DNA from: a virus
Strand: one strand, 5' to 3'
Length of the DNA: 37,767 bases
IMG/VR virus record: IMGVR_UViG_3300035698_025530
Span: 1-37,767 of that record
The position numbers and the translations under genes are program-made. Below, one piece after another: positions 14,434-22,866 of the stretch. Within the stretch, counting starts at the first letter, position 1. Each line of letters starts with the position of its first letter. The notes below the pieces were generated by a model that was not told the DNA's origin, ran no database searches, and worked only from the letters and a program-made list of their open reading frames with translations.

Positions 14434-15942
14434 CTAGACAAGCTTGTTCCTTGAGAATGTGTTCGGGTCTTTAAGTGCGTCGACAAGCACCATTGTGGCT
14501 ATACAATCGTCCTCATTATAAAGTAGAATCCTATTTAAGATATCCTCGTCTCTACTGTCGATATAGTCATTGAACCACCTAATTGATAGTGCTCCAGATG
14601 GAGTTTTATCTCTCCAGCTGAAATCTAGGAACTGTGCAAGAGCTTTAATGGAGTAACTACTCAGTGGCCAATCTGTATATGGTAGAACAATATCTGAGTA
14701 TAAATCGACAACCTGTGTGAGTCGATATAGGTCGTGAACTTCTTGTACAGTAGTAATTTTGGGGTATTTTGCTGCTAGTCTCTTGTAGTAAGTTTCCTCA
14801 TGTGCAGAATAATAGTAAATAGCAAATTCACTCGGGTCGTAAGAACAGATAAATTCCCAAGAATCCCTCCAAGCTTTTTCCTCTGCTTCATTTGTCATTT
14901 CAGTTGCAACAAATGCCTTGAACTCTTCCTTTTTGGTTTTATTGTCTCGCACATAAAACCCATGCATGTAAACAAAATCCTGTGTAGGGTCGTCTTCAAT
15001 ATCAAAAAATAATTCATATCTAACATCTGGGAGTGAAAAATCTTCATACTTGACAGGTTTTGAGGAATTTTTGAGAACGTTGGCTCTATTGTAGATAGAC
15101 TCAAGGGTCTTTCTCCCTATACCCTTTAAAAACTCTTTATTGTTAGATTTGACTTCTAATAACCGTTCAATATCGAGGTCAAGGAATTCACTTATACTAC
15201 TGACATTTGTGTCCTCCAGTATCGTATCACGAACTGTTCTACCAACGTAGAAAACCTTGGTGAGGTCATCATTTTCTACTACCCAATTCTTACAACTTTC
15301 ATACCATGGACACATTTTACAGGACCCAGCCAATGCTGGAGTCGTGTTGTCCTTCATCTGCTTAATAAGTAGAACTTTCCCTTTAAGCTCTAGGTAGTAC
15401 TCCCAGAAAGATTGATGCGTTCTAGAGCCTATAGGGCTCGTTAGATCGTAAGTTATTGAGTCACCTGTGATGTCGATTATATCGGCAGTCCGCTCGTTAG
15501 AAAATCCTAGGAATTCAAGTAATTCCTGGTATAGACACAATTGAATTGCATACTCCTTTTTATACTTGATATAGTTTCCCCTCTCTTTAGTTGCTGTACC
15601 CGATTTCACGTCCACTGCTTTATATCTATCACCATCTAAAATGAGAAGATCTGGGATTCCACACATGTATTTGTTTTGTAACACTCCTTGGTAGATCACA
15701 GGCTCTCTTGACTTCATTGCCTCCATCGTTTCCGCAAATCGCCACACTAAATTTCCCTTCCTGAGGTCCAAGACCTTGTCAAAACTATTGAGGATTTTCT
15801 CTTCGTGTGTGACACCTTTCTCCCACAGGAGCTTCATAAATTCATTGTCACCAGTACCTTTCTCTCTCAACGAGCTATGACAATCCCTCCACACTCTGTG
15901 TGGGCATATCATATAACTGTATAAATCTTGTGCTGTAATCAT
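14434..15942 (-). CDS. RecB/Cas4-like nuclease fused to RNase-H-like exonuclease (TM0106-type)
   Basis: A 502-residue two-domain nuclease. Residues 1-220 form a PD-(D/E)XK domain of the Cas4/RecB type: GIPDLL (Asp98), AVDVKSG (Asp111, Lys113), QLCLYQ (Gln134) and four cysteines for a 4Fe-4S cluster (Cys13, Cys208, Cys211, Cys217 in SCKMCPWYESC). Residues 245-290 look like helix-hairpin-helix (LLEVKSNNKEFLKGIGRKTLESIY). Residues 305-500 are an RNase_H_2/DEDD-like domain (YELFFDIEDDP with Asp314 and Glu316, DLYSDIVLP, YNEDDCIATMVL). The same architecture is found in bacterial 'TM0106 family RecB-like putative nucleases'. A role in phage DNA processing or host DNA breakdown is likely; no cas genes or CRISPR array are nearby. 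Confidence 0.88.
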   Translation of the reverse strand: MITAQDLYSYMICPHRVWRDCHSSLREKGTGDNEFMKLLWEKGVTHEEKILNSFDKVLDLRKGNLVWRFAETMEAMKSREPVIYQGVLQNKYMCGIPDLLILDGDRYKAVDVKSGTATKERGNYIKYKKEYAIQLCLYQELLEFLGFSNERTADIIDITGDSITYDLTSPIGSRTHQSFWEYYLELKGKVLLIKQMKDNTTPALAGSCKMCPWYESCKNWVVENDDLTKVFYVGRTVRDTILEDTNVSSISEFLDLDIERLLEVKSNNKEFLKGIGRKTLESIYNRANVLKNSSKPVKYEDFSLPDVRYELFFDIEDDPTQDFVYMHGFYVRDNKTKKEEFKAFVATEMTNEAEEKAWRDSWEFICSYDPSEFAIYYYSAHEETYYKRLAAKYPKITTVQEVHDLYRLTQVVDLYSDIVLPYTDWPLSSYSIKALAQFLDFSWRDKTPSGALSIRWFNDYIDSRDEDILNRILLYNEDDCIATMVLVDALKDPNTFSRNKLV

Positions 15943-15970
15943 GTGGAGATCTTACCACATTTGCGGTAAA

Positions 15971-16009
15971 AATAAAAGTGGCGAAGGAAATATGAGAAAA
16001 ACCTTCGCC
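15971..16009 (-). terminator. Rho-independent terminator
   Basis: GGCGAAGG and CCTTCGCC (15980-15987 and 16002-16009) form an 8-base stem; in minus-strand sense the stem is followed by ACTTTTATTTTT. It lies downstream of the 67-residue ORF and upstream of the nuclease gene. A second inverted repeat (GTTCTT / AAGAAC, 16015-16037) precedes it. Confidence 0.7.
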
Positions 16010-16071
16010 GAGGAGTTCTTGAAGATATCTTAAGAACACCATATTATAGGTTTTACCATAGTTACTGTCAA

Positions 16072-16275
16072 CTAAAGGGGATGTTCCTCAGGCATTGACA
16101 TCATAACTAATGTCACGTCTTTTAGCCTCGCCTCTTTCTTCGCAGTATATTCAATAATTGGGAATATTGCCATGTTTGATTCGAGTCTTTCTAACTCCAA
16201 TGTTTCCTCCTCTGTTTGAGGGATTAATTTAACATGACAAGCTTCTTTATCTGTATAAATTAATTTTGCTTTCAT
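16072..16275 (-). CDS. Small acidic hypothetical protein
   Basis: A 67-residue protein (MKAKLIYTDKEACHVKLIPQTEEETLELERLESN... ending EEHPL) with an acidic helical middle, EEETLELERLES. It is the first gene of the leftward arm, divergent from terL across a 51-base gap, and is followed by a terminator. That position is common for phage regulators, but no HTH or other motif is visible, so no function is assigned. The ATG is preceded by AT-rich DNA without an SD. Confidence 0.6.
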   Translation of the reverse strand: MKAKLIYTDKEACHVKLIPQTEEETLELERLESNMAIFPIIEYTAKKEARLKDVTLVMMSMPEEHPL

Positions 16276-16326
16276 AATTTATGATAACACACAGCAATTA
16301 TGTAGTAAAGATTATTTGCTCAGATT
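16276..16326. promoter_or_regulatory. Divergent promoter region between early and late arms
   Basis: This 51-base AT-rich gap separates the leftward arm from terL and must contain or closely adjoin both transcription starts if neither comes from further away. TATGAT near 16280 and TATGTAGTAAAGATTAT (about 16300-16316) are possible promoter elements; the latter resembles sequences at 13930 and 27595. No clear -35 box or operator repeat is seen. Confidence 0.3.
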
Positions 16327-18759
16327 ATGGGTTTATCTTATAGTATTGTTGTGGATATACAGTTAAATGATATTGAAAAATTGATTGAGAAATGGAAGGG
16401 AGATCCTATAGCATTCGTTAAAGAAGCATTAAGGGTTGAACCAGAGAAGAATCAAGCAGAGATTTTAAAGGCATTGCCAGAAAATCACTTTATCGCTATA
16501 AAGTCAGGCCATGGAGTGGGTAAATGTTTTGGCGTCGGGACGGTAATTTTGATGCATAGTGGGGATGCGAAAAAGGTGGAAGATGTCGTTGTTGGAGATC
16601 TTCTAATGGGTGATGATGAAACGCCAAGGAAAGTTCTATCAACTGCGGCTGGAAACGAGCAGATGTATCGCATAAAATATAAGAGTGGTGAATATTATGA
16701 CGTGAATGAGTCACACATTCTTAGTTTGGTTGCATCGCAAACCCATGGAAGGCAAAAGCGTGGTGATATAACAAATGTTTCTGTTAAGGAATACTTAACA
16801 TGGAGTAGAAGAAGACAAAGGACAAATATTGGTTATAAGATGTCCTGTAGATTTAGCGAAAAGGAACTTGGAATTGACCCATATATATTGGGGGTTTGGC
16901 TCGGTGACGGGACAAGCGTTGCTCCAGAGATAACCAATATAGACCAGCCCATACTGGATGCTTGGTATGAAGATTGCGAGGGTAGGGGAATGATTATGAA
17001 AAGGTACAGAGAAATTTCATACTACATGACTAGGAATACTGAGGTTGGGCAAAGGCAAAATAACATGATGAATGATTTACGTTTTTACGATCTAATTGGA
17101 AACAAACACATTCCAAAGATATACAAGACTTCTTCTATTGATCAGAGGTTGGAATTGTTAGCTGGATTACTAGATTCCGACGGGTACTTAGGTACTAGCT
17201 CTTTTGAAATTATACAGAAAAATAAACAGTTAGCAGATGATATTGTTTGGGTGGCACGTTCGGTGGGGTGCCACGCTACGATTAGGGAAGTACAAAAATC
17301 ATGTAAATATAAGGGTGAGAAGAGAGTGGGGACTTATCATCGCGTTTTTATTAGTAGAAACGTAGACCGTATCCCTACAAGAATAAAGCGGAAACAGTAC
17401 AGACCAATCACTAAGCAAAGGTGCCGATTACACTATGGGTTTGATGTTATCCCCCTAGGAGTTGGGACATATTACGGCTTTGAAATTGATGGTAATGGCT
17501 TATTTGCATTGAATGATTTTACTGTAACGCACAACACGACTTTGCTATCTTGGATAATTTTATGGTTTATTACATGTTATTCGGATGTGAGAATTCCGTG
17601 TACAGCACCGACGGAGGCTCAATTGACTACTGTGTTATGGCCAGAGGTGAACAAATGGCTACAGAATTCGTTTTTAAGGGACATTGTTACTTGGTGGAAG
17701 ACTAAAATCTTCTTTACTGGGAATGAAAAAGGGTCTTTCGCACTTTTTAGGGCTGCGAGAAAACCAGAAGCGTTAGCAGGATTCCATGCAGACAACATTC
17801 TTTTCCTAGTCGACGAGGCTAGTGGTGTGGATGATCCTATATGGGGACCTATAGAGGGGGCTTTAACTGGTGAGAATTCCAGAGCGATTGTCGCAGGGAA
17901 CCCTACGAGGGCAGAAGGTAATTTCTATAGATGTTTCACAGATGATTCCAAATATTGGAAACACTTTACAATCAACTGTGAGGACAGTGATCGTGTAAGT
18001 AAAACATACATAGAGAGAATGAAAAGTAAGTACGGAGAGGATAGCGACATGTATCGTATCCGTGTTAAGGGTGATTTCCCAGAGATGTTGGGTAGTACAT
18101 TCATACCATTCCATTTATGTGAAAGAAGTCGTGGTTCTGACGTATTTGAGGGTGGAAGAAAAAGGCTTGGTGTTGACCCTGCTGGTAGTGGTGGAGATTA
18201 TGCCGTGTGGCTTATTAGGTGTGGTGGAAAGATAATACATGTGGAAAGACAGCAAATAACAGATCCTATGCAGGTTGCAGGGAATACAGTTCGGTTGATT
18301 AGGCAGTTTAATCTCGATGCTGGTGATGTTTTTGTTGATAAAATTGGTGAAGGCTCAGGGACTGTTGCACGTCTTATAGAGTTAGGTTATAATGTTATTG
18401 GTGTAAACGTAGCTCTCCCTGTTCCAAGGGAGGAAGACAAAGAGGTTTACTCAAACATTAGAGCTTGGCTTTATGGGATGGTCAGAGACGAATTACAGGC
18501 GAATAGGCTTAACCTTACTGTTCCAAATTCCCGTGAGTACACGGAGGGTTTGTGCGGTGAGTTAGCAAGTCCTAGATTCAAGTTCTCGTCTAAGGGCCAA
18601 TATGTTTTGGAAAGTAAAAGGGATATGAAGAGCAGGGGTGTGAGTAGTCCTGACATCGGAGACGCATTAGCACTAACGTACTATGAGTCAATTGATGGGG
18701 ATGCATCTCCAATGTTTTGGAGTCCTGGAAGTTTTAATTTACGTGATGATGATTTCTAG
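16327..18759 (+). CDS. terL: Terminase large subunit TerL containing an intein
   Basis: 810 residues: a 473-residue TerL interrupted by a 337-residue intein (residues 67-403). The extein halves join as KSGHGVGK-TTLLSW, a perfect Walker A. Walker B is LFLVDEASG (Asp496, Glu497), the coupling motif region is VAGNP, and the RNase-H-like nuclease carboxylates are Asp617 (GVDPAGSGGDYA), Asp671 (VFVDKIGEG) and Asp776/Asp779 (SPDIGDALAL). TerL is the ATP-driven motor that packages and cuts phage DNA. It starts the rightward structural operon; no TerS is recognised. Without splicing the P-loop is split, so the motor should be inactive. Portal follows 2 bases after the stop. Confidence 0.93.
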   Translation: MGLSYSIVVDIQLNDIEKLIEKWKGDPIAFVKEALRVEPEKNQAEILKALPENHFIAIKSGHGVGKCFGVGTVILMHSGDAKKVEDVVVGDLLMGDDETPRKVLSTAAGNEQMYRIKYKSGEYYDVNESHILSLVASQTHGRQKRGDITNVSVKEYLTWSRRRQRTNIGYKMSCRFSEKELGIDPYILGVWLGDGTSVAPEITNIDQPILDAWYEDCEGRGMIMKRYREISYYMTRNTEVGQRQNNMMNDLRFYDLIGNKHIPKIYKTSSIDQRLELLAGLLDSDGYLGTSSFEIIQKNKQLADDIVWVARSVGCHATIREVQKSCKYKGEKRVGTYHRVFISRNVDRIPTRIKRKQYRPITKQRCRLHYGFDVIPLGVGTYYGFEIDGNGLFALNDFTVTHNTTLLSWIILWFITCYSDVRIPCTAPTEAQLTTVLWPEVNKWLQNSFLRDIVTWWKTKIFFTGNEKGSFALFRAARKPEALAGFHADNILFLVDEASGVDDPIWGPIEGALTGENSRAIVAGNPTRAEGNFYRCFTDDSKYWKHFTINCEDSDRVSKTYIERMKSKYGEDSDMYRIRVKGDFPEMLGSTFIPFHLCERSRGSDVFEGGRKRLGVDPAGSGGDYAVWLIRCGGKIIHVERQQITDPMQVAGNTVRLIRQFNLDAGDVFVDKIGEGSGTVARLIELGYNVIGVNVALPVPREEDKEVYSNIRAWLYGMVRDELQANRLNLTVPNSREYTEGLCGELASPRFKFSSKGQYVLESKRDMKSRGVSSPDIGDALALTYYESIDGDASPMFWSPGSFNLRDDDF
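16525..17535 (+). mobile_element. Intein with LAGLIDADG homing endonuclease, in the TerL P-loop
   Basis: In-frame insertion within TerL. Splice features: N-terminal Cys67 (CFGVGTVILMHSGDAKKVEDVVVGDLL, block A), block B GEYYDVNESHILSL, block F/G YYGFEIDGNGLFALNDFTVTHN with penultimate His402 and Asn403, and extein Thr404 as nucleophile. Two LAGLIDADG helices are present: GVWLGDGTS and LLAGLLDSDGYL, each with its catalytic acid, so both splicing and homing functions look intact. The insertion falls between Lys and Thr of the Walker A lysine-threonine pair, a favoured intein site in ATPases. Confidence 0.95.
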
Positions 18760-18761
18760 AA

Positions 18762-20786
18762 ATGGAAAATGAAAATATAAAAGAGGTAAAAGCGGTTAAT
18801 GGGCAGTTATGCTCTGTTTCTGCTTCTACACCGCAACAGCCAGCTAAGAATGCTGAGCAATTTTTAAAAGGTTATACTGGTTGGGTTTATAGTGCGGTTA
18901 ACCTATCAGCAAAGAAGTTTGCTGAAGTCGAGATCAAGCTATATAGACGAAAGATAGTAGTGATCAATGGTCAGGAGACAAGAGAAGTTACAGAGGTTTT
19001 TGAACACGAATCAAAATCTGTTTTACAACATGTTAATGATTTCATGACACTCCCTCAATTAAAGGAGGTAACCTCTATTTATTTGGATTTGTTAGGTGAG
19101 GCAGCATGGGTTCTTTTTAGGGACAGAACAGGTGTACCTGTAGAAATTTGGCCAATAAGGCCAGATTGGTTACAGATCATTCCTTCCGAGACTGAATATA
19201 TAGACCATTACGATTACACGCCTACCAACGGAGAGAGTTGTAAGATTCCAAAGGAAGATGTGATCTTCATGAAGGAATTTGGACCAAGAAATCCATATAG
19301 AGGGTACGGAAAGGTTCAAGCTGCTGCACTAGCAATTGACATAGACACATTTTCTGACGAGTGGAATAGAAAATTCTTTTTTAACAACGCTTTACCAGAT
19401 TTCTTTTTGGTTACAAAAAGCAGTGTTACCGATGGACAGGTGAAAAGATTAATGGAATCTCTTTATAGAGAATTCCAAGGGAGAAGAAATGCACATAAAA
19501 TAGGAGTGATTCGAGGGGACTGGGAGGTAATAGAGGTGAAGAGGAATATGCAGGAATTGGATTATTTGAAATCTAAGGAGTTCCTTAGGGATCAAATTCT
19601 TTCAGCATGGCATACTTCTAAGGCTAATCTAGGAATTGTTGACGACGTAAACAGAGCTTCAATGGAAGCTGCAAATGCAGCATATTCAAGTAAGGTTACA
19701 AAGCCACGACTTGTTAGTTTTGTTGGAGCGCTTAATGAATTTTATTTAACAAATTGGCCAAGTGCGGAGAAGGAAGGGCTTTTTTATGGGTTTGTTGACC
19801 CTGTAAAAGCTGATACAGCTGCACAAGCAGAGTTTCTATCACTTGCGTCTAAGCATGGGTGGATGTCTCCAAACGAAATTAGGTCAGAGTTGAATTTACC
19901 ACCAGTAGAAGGTGGAGATATTATTTATGTTCCATTCACAATGCAACCACTTGGGACACCAATGCCTGGATCTGCTGCTGATGAGGCTTTGTCACTAGAA
20001 TTAACTGGTGGTGAGACAGGTACAGATGATGGTGCGGCAGACATAGAAGAGGATGACGAGGATATTGATGAAAATGAAGGAAAGAGTGGATTGTGGGGTA
20101 GGATATTTAAGAAGAAATCACCTAGTAAGAAAGCAATTGTAACTCCTAAGTATCTTGGGCTTAGAGCCCCAAGACCTCAGAGGAAGATTAACCTTGGGAT
20201 TCCAATTCCAGTTAAATCATTAAAGTCAATAAAGAAACAGCAGTTAAAAGAGGAGTTAAGAACTCCTGCAAAGACGTTAATTATGAGCCTTATGAGAAAG
20301 AATCAGCTCGATGAAAGCGAAGTGAAAAAGGTTTATAGTCAAGAGTATAAGGATGCACTCTGGAAGCAACTTGCTGCGAGGAATAGTGTCCCACAAGGGA
20401 AGCTATTAGATATAATTACAGATTTGGCGACCGAGCAAGAGGCAATCGTTATTAAAAAGATTGAAGATCATTCTAATAATTTTAAGTTCGCCAAGAACAA
20501 GATTACCCCAAGCACATTTCTTTTCCCATTGGAAAAAGAAAACAAGAGGTGGGAGGAAAAGATTTTCCCATTCATTGAGGATCTAATTGATTCTTCTGGA
20601 CAAAGTGCTTTGGATGAGTTTGGGTTTGATAGTGAGTTTGATGACGATGATGATAGAATTGCAGAATTTTTAATAATTCTCTCAATAGTATTTATAGATA
20701 GTGTTAACAGAACAACTAGGGAAAAGATTGAAAAGATAAATCGCAGACGCCTTGGTTGCTGGCCTTACTATGGACGAGGTCGTTGA
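18762..20786 (+). CDS. Portal protein with start of a fused MuF domain
   Basis: 674 residues. Residues about 30-400 are an HK97-type portal protein (GYTGWVYSAVNLSAKKFAEVEIKLYRR, KSKEFLRDQILSAWHTSKANLGIVDD, FLSLASKHGWMSPNEIRSELNLPPVEGGD), forming the dodecameric ring through which DNA enters the head. An acidic linker (about residues 427-443) is followed by a helical region (residues 490-665) that matches the N-terminal part of MuF/gp7 minor head proteins and ends ...NRTTREKIEKIN. At that point the MuF homology leaves this frame and continues in the +1 frame, leaving an unrelated end (RRRLGCWPYYGRGR). So the full portal-MuF polyprotein is split by an apparent frameshift near 20736-20745. It begins 2 bases after terL. 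Confidence 0.88.
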   Translation: MENENIKEVKAVNGQLCSVSASTPQQPAKNAEQFLKGYTGWVYSAVNLSAKKFAEVEIKLYRRKIVVINGQETREVTEVFEHESKSVLQHVNDFMTLPQLKEVTSIYLDLLGEAAWVLFRDRTGVPVEIWPIRPDWLQIIPSETEYIDHYDYTPTNGESCKIPKEDVIFMKEFGPRNPYRGYGKVQAAALAIDIDTFSDEWNRKFFFNNALPDFFLVTKSSVTDGQVKRLMESLYREFQGRRNAHKIGVIRGDWEVIEVKRNMQELDYLKSKEFLRDQILSAWHTSKANLGIVDDVNRASMEAANAAYSSKVTKPRLVSFVGALNEFYLTNWPSAEKEGLFYGFVDPVKADTAAQAEFLSLASKHGWMSPNEIRSELNLPPVEGGDIIYVPFTMQPLGTPMPGSAADEALSLELTGGETGTDDGAADIEEDDEDIDENEGKSGLWGRIFKKKSPSKKAIVTPKYLGLRAPRPQRKINLGIPIPVKSLKSIKKQQLKEELRTPAKTLIMSLMRKNQLDESEVKKVYSQEYKDALWKQLAARNSVPQGKLLDIITDLATEQEAIVIKKIEDHSNNFKFAKNKITPSTFLFPLEKENKRWEEKIFPFIEDLIDSSGQSALDEFGFDSEFDDDDDRIAEFLIILSIVFIDSVNRTTREKIEKINRRRLGCWPYYGRGR

Positions 20787-22866
20787 TTTGGTTAATGAGG
20801 TCTACAACTCGCTAAGGTCTGGTAGAGGCGGAACAATTTCACAGACAGAAGTTTGGAGGGCATTTAATTTTGCAAGTTGGTTGGCTTTTTCACAGACTGG
20901 GTTAGTCGTTTCAAAGGAATGGTTGACTGCTGGCGATGAAAAGGTCAGGATTGCCCACCAAGAGGCGGAGGGACAGATTGTCGGTTTTGACGAACCATTT
21001 ATAGTTGGTGGCGAGGAGCTCATGTATCCTACTGATCCAGTTGGAAGTGCGGATAACACAGTAAACTGTAGATGTGCAATGCTTCCTCTGACTACATTAG
21101 ATTTAAGAAGTATTGGAATGAATGCAAAAGAAAAGAACGACAAAAGAGTTGAAGATGTGTATGACGGTGTCATGCAGAAGATTGTTGAGAAGAGTTATTC
21201 TAAGATGCTTGAGAAGATAGATGAGGGTGGTAAAGAGATCTCTGATTTGAAAGATAAGAAAGTCGAGATAAGGGATTCTGTTAAACGAGAAGTTGAAGAA
21301 ATGGTGAAAACTGAGTTTAAAAAAATGGACAAGGAAACAAAGGAGAGAGCAATTGAGCAGAAAGCTATTGTTGAACAGGAGATTAAAGTAGAGAACAAGA
21401 GTTTGATTGACAGTATAAGAGACGGTAGAGATACCTTGGATGGTGTGGATAAAGGTATCCAAAAACTTCAAAGGGTTAGGGCAGGGATTAAAAAGGAAGT
21501 TTCACGTGAAACTGAAATTGCTAGGGAAAATGAAAAGGTCAAGCAAAAGCAAAGGGCGATTGAAGAAACGACTATTGCAAATGCTGAGAGAGACTTGGTA
21601 GTGAAAAATACTTTAAAAATAGAAGAAGATGCATCAGAGAAAACAAAGAAGATTGAACAGGAAGTGTTAGATCTTCAGAAAACAAGGGACTCTATTAAGA
21701 AGGATGTGAAACTAGAAACGAAGATGGCGAAGAAAGAGGCTAGCAAGAAATTAAAGGAAGAAATGATTGAAGAAACTGCTATTGTAAGTGCTGGAAAAGG
21801 TTTGATTGAGAAATCTATCAAGAAAAAGAGTGAGAAATTAACTAAGGAACTAGGCAAGGTCACTACAGAGATTTCAGAACTACAGAAGGTTAGAGCTAGT
21901 ATAAAGGAAGATATTGCACAAGAGAAAAAGGATGTTCTAGTGAAACAGAAAGAAGTGTCAAAAGAAAGGATTATAGAGGAAACTGCAATTATGAATGCAG
22001 AAAAGGCGTTAATGGAGAAAAATATGGAGAAGTCTCTTTTAGAGTCCGATTTGGAATTGGCTAAAAGAAAGGCAAAAATCAAGAGTCTCGGTGATGATAT
22101 TGAGAGTCTACAGAAAGACAGGGATGGTGTTAAGAAGGACATTATTGAGCAGCAGAAAAAGACTTTAACTGAAGAGAGAGAAAGAGTTGCAAAAGAATTG
22201 TTAATAGAAAAGAGTTTTGCAGAAGATTTAGTGCAAAAAGACCTGAACAGATTAGAGACTAAGGTCCAAAAGAAGAATAAAGCTCTAAACAACATCAATG
22301 AAAAAGTTTCAAAAGCGAGAGAGAACTTAAAGGACTTGAAGGTAGAAATGAAAAATAAAACAGAAGAACTTGTAGCAAAACAGGAAAAAGAGGTAAGAGA
22401 AGACAAAATTCAAAAAGAAGCTATCATGGACGATAGTTTTGTCGAGTTGCAAAAGGAGTTAGAAAAGCTTGAAACTCTTCTAGTTAAGAGGGAAAAGGAG
22501 CTTGGGAATTTAGATGAAAAGAAATGGGCTAAAGAGGCATCTATTAAAGGTGATTACGATGCATTTTTGGAGAAACAGGAAAATAAATTGAAGAAGAAAG
22601 CCGATGAAAGAAGGAAAGAGCTTGAAGGTGGTATTGATCTTCTTGATAAAAGTTTCAAGGTAAAAAGGGATGAGGTAAAGAAGTTGGAAGGCGATAAGGA
22701 GAAGATAGCCGCAGAAAACAAAAAGAAGATAGACAGTGCCAACCAAAAAGCTGATGGAATTATAGAGAAAGCTAAAAAGTCTGCACAGAAGATCACTGAA
22801 AAGGCTAAAAAAGAGTTTAAATTGTTAAGAGACAAAGTAGATGGGATCATCAATAGAGGAGATTAA
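20752..22866 (+). CDS. MuF C-terminal domain fused to a long repetitive coiled coil
   Basis: 704 residues from TTG 20752; ATG 20770 (MDEVVDLVNE) is the alternative. Residues 1-115 are the C-terminal half of phage Mu F-like head morphogenesis protein: VWRAFNFASWLAFSQTG, WLTAGDEKVRIAHQEAEGQ and DNTVNCRCAMLPL (the T-AGDE..R..H and NCRC signatures). Residues about 125-704 are Lys/Glu-rich, nearly pure coiled coil, including four units of about 69 residues (201-483). No SD precedes either start, so expression may depend on frameshifting from the portal gene. MuF proteins are minor capsid components ejected or bound near the portal; a helical extension of nearly 600 residues is unusual and could act as an internal scaffold. 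That role is inference. Confidence 0.8.
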   Translation: MVAGLTMDEVVDLVNEVYNSLRSGRGGTISQTEVWRAFNFASWLAFSQTGLVVSKEWLTAGDEKVRIAHQEAEGQIVGFDEPFIVGGEELMYPTDPVGSADNTVNCRCAMLPLTTLDLRSIGMNAKEKNDKRVEDVYDGVMQKIVEKSYSKMLEKIDEGGKEISDLKDKKVEIRDSVKREVEEMVKTEFKKMDKETKERAIEQKAIVEQEIKVENKSLIDSIRDGRDTLDGVDKGIQKLQRVRAGIKKEVSRETEIARENEKVKQKQRAIEETTIANAERDLVVKNTLKIEEDASEKTKKIEQEVLDLQKTRDSIKKDVKLETKMAKKEASKKLKEEMIEETAIVSAGKGLIEKSIKKKSEKLTKELGKVTTEISELQKVRASIKEDIAQEKKDVLVKQKEVSKERIIEETAIMNAEKALMEKNMEKSLLESDLELAKRKAKIKSLGDDIESLQKDRDGVKKDIIEQQKKTLTEERERVAKELLIEKSFAEDLVQKDLNRLETKVQKKNKALNNINEKVSKARENLKDLKVEMKNKTEELVAKQEKEVREDKIQKEAIMDDSFVELQKELEKLETLLVKREKELGNLDEKKWAKEASIKGDYDAFLEKQENKLKKKADERRKELEGGIDLLDKSFKVKRDEVKKLEGDKEKIAAENKKKIDSANQKADGIIEKAKKSAQKITEKAKKEFKLLRDKVDGIINRGD
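21352..22200 (+). repeat. Four tandem coiled-coil repeats of 69-76 residues
   Basis: Within the MuF fusion, anchor 1 recurs at residues 201 (IEQKAIVEQE), 270 (IEETTIANAE), 339 (IEETAIVSAG), 408 (IEETAIMNAE) and, weaker, 484. Anchor 2 recurs at 239 (LQRVRAGIKKE), 308 (LQKTRDSIKKD), 377 (LQKVRASIKED) and 453 (LQKDRDGVKKD). Spacing is 69, 69 and 69-76 residues, i.e. units of 207 to 228 bases that have diverged. Confidence 0.85.

Noticed and set aside
14434-15942. Cas4-like nuclease as part of a CRISPR-Cas system
   Set aside because: No repeat-spacer array and no cas1 or cas2 were seen; the RNase_H_2 fusion fits the TM0106-type family instead.
15980-16037. Two inverted repeats as an origin or attachment site
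   Set aside because: The first repeat has a U-rich tail in the minus-strand sense and fits a terminator; no iterons or direct repeats were seen.
20802-22853. Long minus-strand ORFs opposite the coiled-coil gene (for example 21675-22406, Ser/Phe-rich)
   Set aside because: These are mirror frames of Lys/Glu-rich codons; they lack RBS and domain signatures and have extreme composition.
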